Assembly (NCBI GenBank): GCA_016432585.1 | Contig: CP066696.1 | Span: 124,001 to 188,000 of the forward strand | Length of the DNA: 64,000 nucleotides | Source: Candidatus Saccharibacteria bacterium | GTDB lineage: Bacteria > Patescibacteriota > Saccharimonadia > Saccharimonadales > Saccharimonadaceae | Direction of reading: 5' to 3' | Shown: piece after piece, positions 31,913-41,493 of the stretch | Layout: each line of letters opens with the position of its first letter | Numbering within the stretch: position 1 is the first letter of the stretch | Program-made: the position numbers and the translations under genes | Notes under the pieces: model-generated | The model's input: the letters and a program-made list of their open reading frames with translations, nothing else | Database searches by the model: none | What the model was told of the DNA's origin: nothing

Positions 31913-34168
31913 ATGATTCGTCAAGGAAAATACACGAAAAAGGTGACCAAAGTCACCCAGATGAAGCGTGCCCTAAAGCGTCGATGGCGCTGGTTTATGG
32001 GGCTTTCCAAGAAGAAAAAAGCACTGCTTATTGCAACACCTATCCTGGCTTTCTTGATTTTGACTCCCCTGCTCACCTATCTTTATTATTTCAATGATAT
32101 CGGTGACCAAGAGCGCCTGATGAACCGTAATAATACGGGCGTTGTACTAATGGATAGAAACGGTAAGACTTTTTACAGTACTGGCCGCGCCGAACATCGC
32201 GACCTTGTGCCGCTTGATAAGATTTCGACCAATGTGAAAGAGGCACTGATAGCGGCAGAGGACAAGGACTTTTACAACCATGGCGGGTTTTCGATAGAGG
32301 GAATTATGCGCGCGGTGTATGGCACGGTGACGTCACAAGAGGCGTATGGTGGTGGATCGACGCTGACGCAGCAGTTGGCTAAGAACACGCTACTTTCGGC
32401 TGATTATTCGTATATTCGTAAATATCAAGAATTGGCAATTTCGATAGCGATTGAACAGCGTTATAGTAAAGATCAGATTTTAGAAATGTATCTTAACTCG
32501 GCATTTTTTGGCGGGACGATATTTGGTATAGAAGATGCGGCGAAGGCGTACTTTAATAAGGCGCCAAAAGATTTAACCCTTGCCGAGAGTTCGATGCTGA
32601 TTGGTATTTTGCCAGCGCCAAATGCGTACTCGCCGACGCTTGGTAACCCGCAATATGCAAAAGAGCGCCAAGAAACGGTGCTGACCCGCATGGTGACAAA
32701 CGGGTATATTACCGAGGCCGAGAAAACCACGACACTAGCGAAAAAGCTAAAATACGCACCTATGAACGACACTAACGACAGCGAAGCGCCGCATTTTGCC
32801 GAGATGGTTTTGGAAGATTTGTATGCAAACCATGGTGGTGAAGAAACGGTAATACGTTCGGGCTACCAGGTAAAAACCACGCTTGATTTAGAATTGCAGC
32901 GCAAGCTTAAAAAGAATATCGATAACCACGTGAGTTACATAGAAATGAACGGTGGTTCAAACGCTGGCGGTGTTGCAATTGACCCGGCGTCGGGCGAGAT
33001 TCGCGCACTAGTAGGAAGCGTGGATTGGAACAATAAAAAGTGGGGCAATGTGAATATGGCTACCACACCGCGCCAGCCGGGATCGAGCTTTAAGCCTATC
33101 TACTACAGCGAGGCGTTGGCGCAGGGTCTTATTACGCCGGCCACAATTCTTGCCGATGTTCCGACTGATTTTAATGGCTACAAACCGCAAAATGCCAACC
33201 GAACATTCAGCGGTAATATTTCGGTGCGAAACGCCCTTGCCCGCTCGCTTAACATTCCAGCAGTAAAGGTTATGGAAAAGCTGGGCGTTGAGCGTTCGGT
33301 AGAGGCAGCGCGTCGCATGGGAATTACTGCTATCGAGGAAAATAAAGAGTATGGATTGTCGCTTGCGCTTGGATCGGCCGAAGCGCCACTGGTGCAGATG
33401 ACAAACGCCTACGCGGCATTTGCAAACCAGGGGAAGCAGTTTAATACATCGGTAATTCGTGAAATTGATAACAAGTACGACGACACGATATTTGTAAGCA
33501 CCGAGAAAAGTCGAGAGGTTATTAGCGAAGAAGGCGCGTTCTTGATATCGAGCATACTTTCGGATAACAATGCGCGCGCACCAATATTTGGTTCGTCGCT
33601 GACGGTTTGGGGGCATACTGCGGCAGTTAAAACCGGTACAACCGACGACCAGCGCGATGCCTGGACAATTGGCTACACGCCACAACTCGCCGTGGGAGTA
33701 TGGGTGGGGAATAATAACAATGCCACTATGCTAAACGGTGGGTCGGGCATGGCAGGGCCAATTTGGGTAAATACCATGAGCCAGGCGCTTGCAGGCGTTG
33801 CCGATACTAAATTTACGATGCCAAGCGGTGTTATACAAAAACCGATTTGTTACGGATCGGGCGGACTCGCGAGCGGATCGGGAACAAACACCTATAACGA
33901 ATTCTTCCTCTCCTCTGCCCTTCCAACGGCAACATGTTCGCCGACTCAAAAAGAGACAAAGACGGAAGAGAAGCCGAAGGATGAAGGCGACACCGATCAA
34001 GATCAAGACGCGGGTACCGATGGTGGTGATGGCACCGGTGATACTGGTACCGATAACGGCGATGGTACGACACCTCCGGTAGATGACGGCACCGATCCTG
34101 GAGCGGGCGATGGAGACACGGGGACTGATCCTGTTGTCGATCCGGTGACCGACCCCGTAACGCCGTAA
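31913..34168 (+). CDS. class A penicillin-binding protein (PBP1A-like)
   Basis: A bifunctional peptidoglycan synthase of 751 residues: basic cytoplasmic N-terminus, membrane helix near residues 38-60, a GT51 glycosyltransferase (AAEDKDFYNHGG, GGSTLTQQLAKN), and a transpeptidase with SSFK near residue 390 and KTGTT near 571. The last 80 residues or so form an acidic Asp/Gly/Thr/Pro tail (GDGTGDTGTD...PVTDPVTP), unlike the basic tails common in other bacteria. Confidence 0.95.
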   Translation: MIRQGKYTKKVTKVTQMKRALKRRWRWFMGLSKKKKALLIATPILAFLILTPLLTYLYYFNDIGDQERLMNRNNTGVVLMDRNGKTFYSTGRAEHRDLVPLDKISTNVKEALIAAEDKDFYNHGGFSIEGIMRAVYGTVTSQEAYGGGSTLTQQLAKNTLLSADYSYIRKYQELAISIAIEQRYSKDQILEMYLNSAFFGGTIFGIEDAAKAYFNKAPKDLTLAESSMLIGILPAPNAYSPTLGNPQYAKERQETVLTRMVTNGYITEAEKTTTLAKKLKYAPMNDTNDSEAPHFAEMVLEDLYANHGGEETVIRSGYQVKTTLDLELQRKLKKNIDNHVSYIEMNGGSNAGGVAIDPASGEIRALVGSVDWNNKKWGNVNMATTPRQPGSSFKPIYYSEALAQGLITPATILADVPTDFNGYKPQNANRTFSGNISVRNALARSLNIPAVKVMEKLGVERSVEAARRMGITAIEENKEYGLSLALGSAEAPLVQMTNAYAAFANQGKQFNTSVIREIDNKYDDTIFVSTEKSREVISEEGAFLISSILSDNNARAPIFGSSLTVWGHTAAVKTGTTDDQRDAWTIGYTPQLAVGVWVGNNNNATMLNGGSGMAGPIWVNTMSQALAGVADTKFTMPSGVIQKPICYGSGGLASGSGTNTYNEFFLSSALPTATCSPTQKETKTEEKPKDEGDTDQDQDAGTDGGDGTGDTGTDNGDGTTPPVDDGTDPGAGDGDTGTDPVVDPVTDPVTP

Positions 34169-34190
34169 TCTGTGGCATAATAGGTAACAT

Positions 34191-34766
34191 ATGATTGCAC
34201 ATGTTTCTGGAATAGTGGCCGAAAAGTTTAACTCGTCGATAATTGTCGACGTGAATGGTGTTGGTTACGAAGTGGCGGTGGCGCTGGGCGATTTTGAGCG
34301 CTCGCTTATTAACGAGCCGGTGAAGTTTCATACGTACCATCACATTCGCGAACAGTCACAGGAGCTGTTTGGCTTTACCAGCTTGGCGGCAAAAAAGCTG
34401 TTCGAAATGCTGATTACCGTGCAAGGTGTGGGGCCAAAGGCGGCGCTGGCGATTCTTAGTTTGGGCGAAAGCGAAACGGTGCGCAACGCAATTGCCAATG
34501 GCGATGTCGTGTTTATTACGAAGGCCAGCGGAGTAGGCAAGCGAATTGCCGAGCGTGTGGTTGTTGATCTTACCGATAAGGTAGGATTAGCGCTGCGTAC
34601 TACTGTTGATAGCGTGGGAGTATCGCGCCAGATTAATCAAACCGACGAAGCGCTAGAGGCGCTCATGGCACTTGGATACAATTTGAACGACGCGACACGT
34701 GCGCTTGAAGGGATTTCGACCGAACTTTCTACAGCCGATCGTGTTACGCAAGCCTTAAAGGGCTAA
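34191..34766 (+). CDS. ruvA: Holliday junction helicase subunit RuvA
   Basis: RuvA binds four-way junctions and loads RuvB. The 191-residue protein has an OB domain (MIAHVSGIV..VDVNGVGYEV), helix-hairpin-helix motifs (VQGVGPKAALAILS, ASGVGKRIAERVV), and a C-terminal three-helix RuvB-binding domain (EALEALMALGYN). CATAAT ends nine bases before the ATG, so a very short leader is likely. It overlaps the converging gene by 4 bases. Confidence 0.95.
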   Translation: MIAHVSGIVAEKFNSSIIVDVNGVGYEVAVALGDFERSLINEPVKFHTYHHIREQSQELFGFTSLAAKKLFEMLITVQGVGPKAALAILSLGESETVRNAIANGDVVFITKASGVGKRIAERVVVDLTDKVGLALRTTVDSVGVSRQINQTDEALEALMALGYNLNDATRALEGISTELSTADRVTQALKG

Positions 34767-35338
34767 ACTTCTTCTGTTGGGCGAATAGGGCTGCGGCTTT
34801 TTGCAAGGCGCGCTTCGCGGGATTCGGCAAGTATGCCCCTAAAGTGCGCGCGAATAAGTGCGCGCATAAGAACTTTTTCTTGTTTTGAAAAGCTGTAATC
34901 AACTGGCTTGAGCTTGGCGAGAAGCATGCTGAGCTCGGTAAGTTCAAGATCGGCGAGATTGATAGAGTGGACGTAGTGAATGTGCTTTTTTATAGTGTCG
35001 CGGGGAAGTGGCGCAAGGGATTCGGCAAAATTGGGCGCTCCGGTCATAAGGATAGGCCGGTTTTTTAGCATGGCGTAGATAATTTGCGTTGCGATTTCGG
35101 TGTCGATTGGCGAATCGTTGTAGACGATATGAAACGGTGAACTTGCGATAGATTGATAAAAAGCAAGCTCACGGTCGTAGTGCCGCCATTGAGCCTTCGC
35201 GTCTGTCTCATAAAAAAGCGACTCATCCTGAGAAGGGTGAGCCACTTTAATACCAATAAGTGAAAGAAGTGATTTGAGCGCGTAGAGCGCTGTATTACCT
35301 GGACGAATGTTGCCGCTGATTTGTGTAAAATCGTTCAT
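34763..35338 (-). CDS. hypothetical protein, possible deoxyribosyltransferase-like fold
   Basis: This 191-residue protein has the segment SPFHIVYNDSPIDTEIATQI and then IIYAMLKNRPILM. This resembles the acidic motif and following helix of nucleoside 2-deoxyribosyltransferase-like proteins, two more of which are encoded here (36.2 and 62.3 kb). The remainder is helical and basic. The call is weak. TGAGGA lies before the ATG; TATAAT is at 35372-35367 on the minus strand, and an inverted repeat (CCTCAT..ATGAGG) spans the predicted transcription start. Confidence 0.5.
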   Translation of the reverse strand: MNDFTQISGNIRPGNTALYALKSLLSLIGIKVAHPSQDESLFYETDAKAQWRHYDRELAFYQSIASSPFHIVYNDSPIDTEIATQIIYAMLKNRPILMTGAPNFAESLAPLPRDTIKKHIHYVHSINLADLELTELSMLLAKLKPVDYSFSKQEKVLMRALIRAHFRGILAESREARLAKSRSPIRPTEEV

Positions 35339-35418
35339 TATGTGTCCTCATTAGGTTTATGAGGCAATTATACACATATAATGAGTAATTGTGCAAATGT
35401 ACAATAAAAAAAGAAGCC

Positions 35419-36051
35419 TTAGGATTCGGATTTCTGGGCGATTATGTGTGTCCAAACGTGCGTCGGAAGATCTCCCTGGACTCCATCATCGACTGCCACG
35501 AGCGTGAAGCCGGCGTGCACTACGGCGTCGCAAATCTCGTGAGGCTGCCAGTAGTTGATGTATCGCTTGTCGTTAAACTTCTCGTTTACCCACTCATCAT
35601 CTTCACCCTGCTTTATGTTAAACGCAAGAACTCCGCCGTTGTTCAGGGCCTGGTAGATATTCTCAAGCGCTGCGTCGACTTGAGTATCTGTAAGGTGTGG
35701 AAAGACGGCGTTTGCATAAATCATGTCGTACTTACCTTCAATCTTATCTTCGGTGACATTAATCGTTAAGGCTGGTTCGCCAAGGCTTTTAAGATGCTCG
35801 ACGAAGTTAGGTGTCGCGTCACTACACTGAACGCTATAACCTTTGCTGCGAATATAGTTTGCATCTCGCGGAGTAGCACTCCCAATCTCGAGTACGTGGC
35901 CGCCCTTTTTAATCTCTGCTAGGGCCCGGTCAATCCACAGGATAAGCCACTGCTGGACTACGCCATCGTGCGACGAAGGTGTTGCGCGTATATAATCTGC
36001 TGTGTGATTATTGTATGTTGTTAAGGTAATTTTGTTTGAGTCTTCTTGCAT
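35419..36051 (-). CDS. class I SAM-dependent methyltransferase
   Basis: A roughly 210-residue Rossmann methyltransferase: motif I VLEIGSATPRDANYI, then SDATPNFVEHL and YDMIYANAVFPHL, followed by an FNIKQGEDD motif. The substrate is unknown. Start at ATG 36051 (MQEDSNKI) is a choice; the frame stays open to 36126, and neither start has a clear ribosome site. Confidence 0.82.
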   Translation of the reverse strand: MQEDSNKITLTTYNNHTADYIRATPSSHDGVVQQWLILWIDRALAEIKKGGHVLEIGSATPRDANYIRSKGYSVQCSDATPNFVEHLKSLGEPALTINVTEDKIEGKYDMIYANAVFPHLTDTQVDAALENIYQALNNGGVLAFNIKQGEDDEWVNEKFNDKRYINYWQPHEICDAVVHAGFTLVAVDDGVQGDLPTHVWTHIIAQKSES

Positions 36052-36176
36052 TGATAATATTGCTTTTCGATTTAAAGATGGTATAGATAATTGTTGACGT
36101 TTATGATATGATTTAATCAGTAACAATTATTGATATTTTACAACATTATCGAACTGTTTAAAAGAGGTAAGGCAAA

Positions 36177-36746
36177 ATGAGAGTCCATCTAATTACATCA
36201 CGCGAAAGCCTGGTTAATAATGAGCATGTTCTGCGCGCCATTATGAAGACAATCGACGACCAGAAGCACACGCTTGCGAGTGACTGGATTGGCGAAGCGC
36301 TTGAGTGGCTTCGTTCGAATGACTATTCTGCGGCCGACTGGAAGCGTATCTACAAAGAGAGTTTAGAGCGTATAGCAGCCTCAGATGTAGTAGTAGCCGA
36401 GGTGAGTTACGAAAACTTTGGTGTTGGCTATCAAATTGCTGCAGCTGTGCAACAGAAAAAGCCCGTTCTATTGTTACGAAGCGATAGTGCCGACAAGAAC
36501 GTCTTTGTTCGGGGTGTTGAAGATGGATGGGTGAAATATGCCGAATACGGTAAGATTCCGGTTGAAGAGATAATTTCTGATTTCTTAGCTGAAAACGATA
36601 TTACGACGAAAGATATGCGTTTCAACTTCTTTATTGACCGCCCAATTTACAACTACCTTAGGTGGTCGGCGCTTAAAACTGGCAAAACCAAGGCCGAAAT
36701 CCTGCGTGAGCTCGTTCAGCACGAAATCGACAAAAAAGAACTCTAG
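36177..36746 (+). CDS. deoxyribosyltransferase-fold protein fused to a ribbon-helix-helix-like tail
   Basis: In this 189-residue protein, residues 1-115 look like the nucleoside 2-deoxyribosyltransferase fold (RIAASDVVVAEVSYENFGVGYQ, then KKPVLLL), with Glu in AEVS at the usual catalytic place. Residues about 145-189 (RFNFFIDRPIYNYLRW...GKTKAEILRELVQHEI) look like a ribbon-helix-helix DNA-binding segment. AGAGGTAAGG precedes the ATG. A nucleotide-sensing regulator is an inference. Confidence 0.65.
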   Translation: MRVHLITSRESLVNNEHVLRAIMKTIDDQKHTLASDWIGEALEWLRSNDYSAADWKRIYKESLERIAASDVVVAEVSYENFGVGYQIAAAVQQKKPVLLLRSDSADKNVFVRGVEDGWVKYAEYGKIPVEEIISDFLAENDITTKDMRFNFFIDRPIYNYLRWSALKTGKTKAEILRELVQHEIDKKEL

Positions 36747-36805
36747 ATTTAATCGGGTAATTCTTTTACGTCTTCAGCTACGGTGCGCAGATGTGTTTTT
36801 GATGG

Positions 36806-36811
36806 TATAAT
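36806..36811 (+). promoter_or_regulatory. -10 box of ruvB mini-ORF
   Basis: TATAAT, seven bases, ATG 36819. Confidence 0.6.
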
Positions 36812-36818
36812 AGACATA

Positions 36819-36839
36819 ATGATGAATAGGGCGCGGTAA
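36819..36839 (+). CDS. six-codon leaderless mini-ORF coupled to ruvB
   Basis: Frame MMNRAR; the TAA stop overlaps the ruvB start (TAATG). It contains AGGG at 36828-36831, usable as the ruvB ribosome site. Same layout as at 24911 and 29462. Confidence 0.55.
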   Translation: MMNRAR

Positions 36840-37867
36840 TGGCTGTAGAACGCATTGTAGATACAAGTGTGCACGACGATGACTCGGATGAGCAACAGAT
36901 CGAGGTTACTTTGCGTCCGCAGACATTTGCAGATTATATCGGCCAAGAGCGCTTAAAAAAGAACTTGAAGCTGGCAATCGAGGCGGCAAAAAAACGCAGT
37001 GAACCGATTGACCACGTTCTGTTATATGGCCCTCCTGGCCTGGGCAAGACAACAATGGCGACGGTAATTGCCAACGAAATGGGAACGAATATTCGCATTA
37101 CGGCTGGTCCGGCGATTGAGCGTGCAGGCGATCTTGCGAGTATTCTTACTAACTTAACAGATGGTGACGTACTATTTATCGACGAAATCCACCGCCTAAG
37201 CCATGCTGTCGAAGAGGTGCTTTATAGTGCCATGGAAGATTTTAAACTCGATATTGTTATTGGTAAGGGGCCGGCTGCTAGAAGTGTCCGCTTAGACTTG
37301 CCCAAGTTTACCGTAATTGGTGCAACGACTCGCACTGGCGCGCTTACTGCGCCGCTGCGTGACAGGTTTGGGCATATTTATCGCCACGAATTTTACACGC
37401 CCGAAGAAATTTCACGGATTATCGCAAGGTCATCGGGAATTCTAGAGAGCAAAATCCACCCGAGTGCAGCCGAAATGCTTTCAACCCGCGCGCGCCTGAC
37501 TCCGCGTATTGCTAACCGCCTGCTAAAACGAGTGCGTGACTATGCCGATGTAAATGGCGATGGAATTATAGATACGGCCATTGCTACCGATGCGCTAGCT
37601 ATGCTAGAGGTTGATGAGCTGGGGCTTGATCCGGCTGACCGCAATCTCCTCACGAGCATTATTGATAATTATGGCAACAAGCCGGTAGGGTTGAATACGA
37701 TCGCCGCACTTACTGGCGATGAAGCCACGACGATCGAGGATTTTTACGAGCCATACCTTTTGCAGCTTGGATTTATAGAGCGCACCCCACGCGGCCGACG
37801 CGTAACGCATAAAGCGTATAAACACCTAGGTAAAGCGGCGCCGGAAATCGACGAAAAATTGGTATAA
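36839..37867 (+). CDS. ruvB: Holliday junction branch-migration ATPase RuvB
   Basis: RuvB is the AAA+ motor of the RuvABC complex. The 342-residue protein has [12 protein letters not shown], Walker [10 protein letters not shown] near residue 65, Walker [11 protein letters not shown], sensor GATTRTG, arginine finger RDRFG, and the C-terminal winged helix ending [12 protein letters not shown]. The stop codon lies inside the -10 box of the next gene. Confidence 0.97.
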   Translation: MAVERIVDTSVHDDDSDEQQIEVTLRPQTFADYIGQERLKKNLKLAIEAAKKRSEPIDHVLLYGPPGLGKTTMATVIANEMGTNIRITAGPAIERAGDLASILTNLTDGDVLFIDEIHRLSHAVEEVLYSAMEDFKLDIVIGKGPAARSVRLDLPKFTVIGATTRTGALTAPLRDRFGHIYRHEFYTPEEISRIIARSSGILESKIHPSAAEMLSTRARLTPRIANRLLKRVRDYADVNGDGIIDTAIATDALAMLEVDELGLDPADRNLLTSIIDNYGNKPVGLNTIAALTGDEATTIEDFYEPYLLQLGFIERTPRGRRVTHKAYKHLGKAAPEIDEKLV

Positions 37868-37868
37868 T
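37863..37868 (+). promoter_or_regulatory. -10 box overlapping the ruvB stop, leaderless start
   Basis: TATAAT, six bases, ATG 37875; the ruvB TAA is within the hexamer. Confidence 0.6.
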
Positions 37869-37874
37869 AAGAGT

Positions 37875-38696
37875 ATGAACGATCAACCGAATCCTCCTGT
37901 TCAGCCAGTTCAGACACCCGATCCGCAAAAGCCTGTTGCTTATGACAGCGAGGGAAGGCCGCTTTATGCTGCGCCACAAGTAGCGCAAGCGCCGCCGCCT
38001 ATTGCGCCAGCGGCAGCACCAACACAGATGCCAACTCCTGTCGCAGGCCAGGCCGAGCCGCAACCGCAGTATGTTCACATGAGCCGCGCTGTTGATCCTG
38101 TAGAACAACCGATATCTCCAGAGGTGAAAAAACGCCACGACGAATCTATGAAGGCATTTCCGTTTTTGAACCTGAGCGATGCTGAGTTTGTGATTAGTGC
38201 TGTCCGCAGGCATCCGATTGGGCTTATTATCCCCGTAGGAATTACTGCATTCCTTATCACGATATCCGCATCGATGCTGATTAATTACACGCTCATTATG
38301 CAGTATTTTGGTATTCTTGACGCGCCAAATCCTGCAATGGTGTACTTTATTGGTACACTGTTTATTCTTTTGGTGGGCATTGGTGGCTATATTGCGGTGT
38401 GGGTATATATGAATAACAAGTTTTTCTTAACGAACGAAAGTGTTATTCAAGAAATTCAGACCAGTCTTTTTTCGCGGCACGAACAGACGGTGAGCCTTAT
38501 CAATATCGAAGATGCGAGTTTTCAACAGCATGGTATTTTGCAGACCATGCTTAACTATGGTTCGATTCGCCTTAGCACCGAGGGTGATGAAACAACCTAC
38601 CGGTTTGAATACGTTTCAAACCCAAAAGAGCAGATTGCAACGCTTAATAATGCTGTCGAGGCGTTCAAAAACGGCCGACCTGTTTTGAACGATTAA
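37875..38696 (+). CDS. membrane protein with bacterial PH domain
   Basis: The 273 residues form a Pro/Gln/Ala-rich cytoplasmic N-terminus (about 90 residues), two membrane helices (GLIIPVGITAFLITIS, FIGTLFILLVGIGGYIAV), and a C-terminal bPH_2-like domain (NKFFLTNESVIQEIQTSLFSRHEQTVSLINIED). Related YdbS/YdbT-type proteins have no firm function. Confidence 0.8.
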   Translation: MNDQPNPPVQPVQTPDPQKPVAYDSEGRPLYAAPQVAQAPPPIAPAAAPTQMPTPVAGQAEPQPQYVHMSRAVDPVEQPISPEVKKRHDESMKAFPFLNLSDAEFVISAVRRHPIGLIIPVGITAFLITISASMLINYTLIMQYFGILDAPNPAMVYFIGTLFILLVGIGGYIAVWVYMNNKFFLTNESVIQEIQTSLFSRHEQTVSLINIEDASFQQHGILQTMLNYGSIRLSTEGDETTYRFEYVSNPKEQIATLNNAVEAFKNGRPVLND

Positions 38697-38702
38697 CGTA
38701 AT

Positions 38703-39089
38703 CTAGCGATTAGTTTTTGTGTAGGCGGCTTCTTTTTCAAGTTCGGCAGTGAGCTTGTAGCCCTTACACTTTTCGTTGTCGCAGCCAGTAGCTTCGTAGC
38801 GATAGTCTGAGCCTTGTTCGTTCATTTTAACACCGTCTGGGTCGGTGAAAAGGCTAGCATCCATAGTGGTGAGTGTTTTACTGTCGATTTTCGATGGGTA
38901 GTAGCCGTTTTGCTCGTAGAAGGCCTCTTCTAGGCTGTAATACATGGCATTAACGGCAGTTTTTCGCTGGTCGTCGCGCTGCGTTGCTGATAAGTTATTT
39001 TTTTGTACGAGGAGCAGTGCCGTGGCTGCCGCGAGGAATGCGACAACAACGATGATTTCTATGACGGTAAACCCTTGAGAACGTTTCAT
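38703..39089 (-). CDS. minor pilin or pseudopilin
   Basis: A 128-residue prepilin with leader MKRSQG before FTVIEIIVVVAFLAAATALL and Glu at mature position 5, then a short head with one Cys pair (GCDNEKC). It is the third pilin-like gene here. The start is leaderless: minus-strand TATAAT ends seven bases before the ATG. Confidence 0.85.
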   Translation of the reverse strand: MKRSQGFTVIEIIVVVAFLAAATALLLVQKNNLSATQRDDQRKTAVNAMYYSLEEAFYEQNGYYPSKIDSKTLTTMDASLFTDPDGVKMNEQGSDYRYEATGCDNEKCKGYKLTAELEKEAAYTKTNR

Positions 39090-39096
39090 TACCTCT

Positions 39097-39102
39097 ATTA
39101 TA
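39097..39102 (-). promoter_or_regulatory. -10 box of the minor pilin gene
   Basis: Minus-strand TATAAT, seven bases, ATG 39089. Confidence 0.6.
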
Positions 39103-39156
39103 GCAAATTATGCGGCGGCAACGTATAATAGAAAGTGATAAAGAGAGGGAATTTTT

Positions 39157-40194
39157 ATGGCGAAAAAAGCTGAAAAGGCAGAAATGGCTGAAAAAGCAAC
39201 GAATAACGAGGGTAAGCTAAAAGCGCTTGGCCTTGCGATGGATCAAATCACCAAGCAATTTGGTGACGGCTCAATTATGAAATTAGGAGATACTCACAAA
39301 GCTGATGTTGAGTTGGTATCCTCTGGCGCGTTAAGTCTTGACTTGGCACTTGGCGGGGGTTACCCGCGCGGCCGTATTATAGAGATTTATGGTCCTGAAA
39401 GCTCTGGTAAGACAACACTTACGCTTCATGCAATTGCCGAGATTCAGCGTCTTGGTGGCACGGCGGCGTTTATCGATGCCGAGCACGCGCTTGACCCGGC
39501 ATACGCAAAACGTCTTGGTGTCGACACCGACAACTTGCTTGTTAGCCAGCCAGACAATGGTGAGCAAGCACTTGAGATTGCCGAGACATTGGTTCGATCT
39601 AACGCGGTTGACCTTGTGGTTGTGGACTCGGTTGCGGCACTTGTGCCACAGGCCGAAATCGACGGCGACATGGGTGATAGTCACATGGGTCTTCAGGCTC
39701 GTTTGATGAGCCAGGCACTGCGCAAGCTAACTGGTATTATCAACAAAAGCAAAACAACAGTTATCTTTATTAACCAGATTCGTATGAAAATTGGTGTTAT
39801 GTTTGGCAACCCAGAGACAACTACCGGTGGTAATGCGCTCAAGTTTTATGCATCGGTACGTCTTGATATTCGCCGAACAGGGCAGATTAAATCAGGCGAG
39901 GATATAGTGGGCAACCGCACGAAGGTGAAGATCGTGAAGAACAAGATCGCACCTCCTTTCCGTGTTGCCGAGTTTGATATCATGTACAACGAAGGTATTT
40001 CTAAGACCGGTGACGTTCTCGACCTCGCAGTGCAGCATGGTATCGTAGGTAAGGCCGGTGCGTGGTTTGACTACAACGAGGCAAAGATTGGCCAGGGCCG
40101 CGAAGCAAGCAAGGTGTATCTAAAAGAACACCCTGAGGTTCTAATAGAAATCGACGAGAAGGTTCGCGCGAAGGTCGCCGAACTAGAAGCGTAA
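39157..40194 (+). CDS. recA: recombinase RecA
   Basis: RecA performs strand exchange and homologous repair. The 345-residue protein has Walker [28 protein letters not shown], Walker [11 protein letters not shown], and loop L2 near [27 protein letters not shown] precedes the ATG, with TATAAT at 39124-39129 giving a normal leader of about 20 bases. Confidence 0.98.
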   Translation: MAKKAEKAEMAEKATNNEGKLKALGLAMDQITKQFGDGSIMKLGDTHKADVELVSSGALSLDLALGGGYPRGRIIEIYGPESSGKTTLTLHAIAEIQRLGGTAAFIDAEHALDPAYAKRLGVDTDNLLVSQPDNGEQALEIAETLVRSNAVDLVVVDSVAALVPQAEIDGDMGDSHMGLQARLMSQALRKLTGIINKSKTTVIFINQIRMKIGVMFGNPETTTGGNALKFYASVRLDIRRTGQIKSGEDIVGNRTKVKIVKNKIAPPFRVAEFDIMYNEGISKTGDVLDLAVQHGIVGKAGAWFDYNEAKIGQGREASKVYLKEHPEVLIEIDEKVRAKVAELEA

Positions 40195-40200
40195 TAGCGA

Positions 40201-40231
40201 AAAGGCGGACTTGGCACTCAGGTCCGCCTTT
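40201..40231 (+). terminator. weak terminator between recA and recX
   Basis: AAAGGCGGAC, 11-base loop, GTCCGCCTTT. The T-run is only three long, so partial readthrough into recX is likely. Confidence 0.7.
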
Positions 40232-40250
40232 GCTATAAGGGGCAAGTTGC

Positions 40251-40883
40251 ATGAAAATTACTGGCGTTTCGGCACAGCAAAAAGATAAAAACCGTGTGAA
40301 TATCATGGTTGATGGAAAATACAGGTTTAGCCTGGATATTTTTCAGTATGCCGAACTGGGTATTCGAATAGGCCGGGATTATACCGACGAAGAGCTGACG
40401 GCGTTTGAAACCGAAAGCCAGTTTGGCAAGGCGTACGCTAGGGCGCTCGAGTATTGTCTTATGCGCCCGCATTCTGCCAAGGAAATGCGCGACTATCTTT
40501 ACCGGAAAACCCGGGATTCGCGCACCAAAACAGGTGATGTTAAAAAGGGATTGTCGCCGGATATCACTGCTAGGGTGTTCGACAGGCTTGTTGAAAAGGG
40601 GTATATTGACGACGAAAAGTTTGCGCGCTACTGGGTAGAAAACCGCAGCCTTACAAAAGGGGCGAGCTACCGCAAGCTAACGGCCGAGCTGCGCAGTAAA
40701 GGCGTGGCGAGTGGTATTATTGAGCGTTTTTTGAGTGAATCCGAACGATCAGATGAAGACGAGATACAAAAGATTATCGCAAAAAAACGGTCGCGGTATC
40801 CAGATGATCAGAAACTTATGCAGTATCTTGCCCGCCAGGGGTTTGGGTATGACGATATTAAACAGGCGCTTGCTAGCGACTAA
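40251..40883 (+). CDS. recX: RecA regulator RecX
   Basis: RecX modulates RecA filaments. The 210-residue protein has the helical repeats ARALEYCLMRPHSAKEMRDYL, LVEKGYIDDEKFARYWVENR and LARQGFGYDDIKQAL. AAGGGG lies before the ATG. Position directly after recA and its leaky terminator is typical. Confidence 0.93.
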   Translation: MKITGVSAQQKDKNRVNIMVDGKYRFSLDIFQYAELGIRIGRDYTDEELTAFETESQFGKAYARALEYCLMRPHSAKEMRDYLYRKTRDSRTKTGDVKKGLSPDITARVFDRLVEKGYIDDEKFARYWVENRSLTKGASYRKLTAELRSKGVASGIIERFLSESERSDEDEIQKIIAKKRSRYPDDQKLMQYLARQGFGYDDIKQALASD

Positions 40884-41458
40884 TCCCGTTCGACGTGTTC
40901 GGCTTGGGTGTTAGGGTTTTTGCGGAACGGGTTGTGATAGGCGCCTTGAACAGTTTGTACAACCGTCTGTTTTTTTACCTCGGAGTTGACGACAATAGCA
41001 GAGTTATTAATTTCGGTAATTTGCGTGCGGTGAATAAGCAGGTGTGTGTCGCCAAAGCTTTTTAGCAAGGGGCGCTTAACACTTAGTTGTTGCACGACAA
41101 AGCCGGTGGTTTCGATAGTATAACCGTCTATTTTGCCGAGCTTGTTCTTTTTTGTATCGATGACTTGCATACCCAAAAGCTTGAAGCCAAGTTTGTAGAT
41201 ATCGTTCAGTTTAATAATATCGTCAGGTGAAACAAATTCATCACTCGAATCGACAATTAAGCCAATGTCGCTAAATTCTCGCACATCAGCAATCCGAAGA
41301 AGAGAGGGGTGAGAATTGAGAAGTGGACCGGAAAGTTCGTAGGCGACGATTTCGAGTGTACGAGGGTCGATAACGGCGGCGCTGGTGCGCGCAAGCTCGC
41401 CACCGGTTTGGAGACCCATGACCGGTGCATCTATAAGGCGGGATCCAGCGATTAGCAT
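40880..41458 (-). CDS. PRC-barrel domain protein at the end of the pilus gene cluster
   Basis: A 192-residue protein with two PRC-barrel-like repeats (about residues 1-75 and 90-165; KLLGMQVIDTKKNKLGKIDGYTI) and an Asn/Pro-rich tail. PRC barrels bind proteins or RNA; the role here is unknown. It has its own promoter and a leaderless start, so it is not strictly part of the pilus operon. It overlaps recX by 4 bases. Confidence 0.8.
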   Translation of the reverse strand: MLIAGSRLIDAPVMGLQTGGELARTSAAVIDPRTLEIVAYELSGPLLNSHPSLLRIADVREFSDIGLIVDSSDEFVSPDDIIKLNDIYKLGFKLLGMQVIDTKKNKLGKIDGYTIETTGFVVQQLSVKRPLLKSFGDTHLLIHRTQITEINNSAIVVNSEVKKQTVVQTVQGAYHNPFRKNPNTQAEHVERD

Positions 41459-41464
41459 ACTATT

Positions 41465-41493
41465 AGTATAAACGTTTTTACGTCACTACTCAA
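41465..41493 (-). promoter_or_regulatory. promoter of the PRC-barrel gene
   Basis: Minus-strand TTGAGT (41493-41488), 17-base spacer, TATACT (41470-41465), six bases, ATG 41458. Confidence 0.75.

Noticed and set aside
39135-39173. GTG mini-ORF before recA like those at ruvB and purF
   Set aside because: Its stop lies inside recA and not over the start, and recA has a normal leader with GAGAGGGA.
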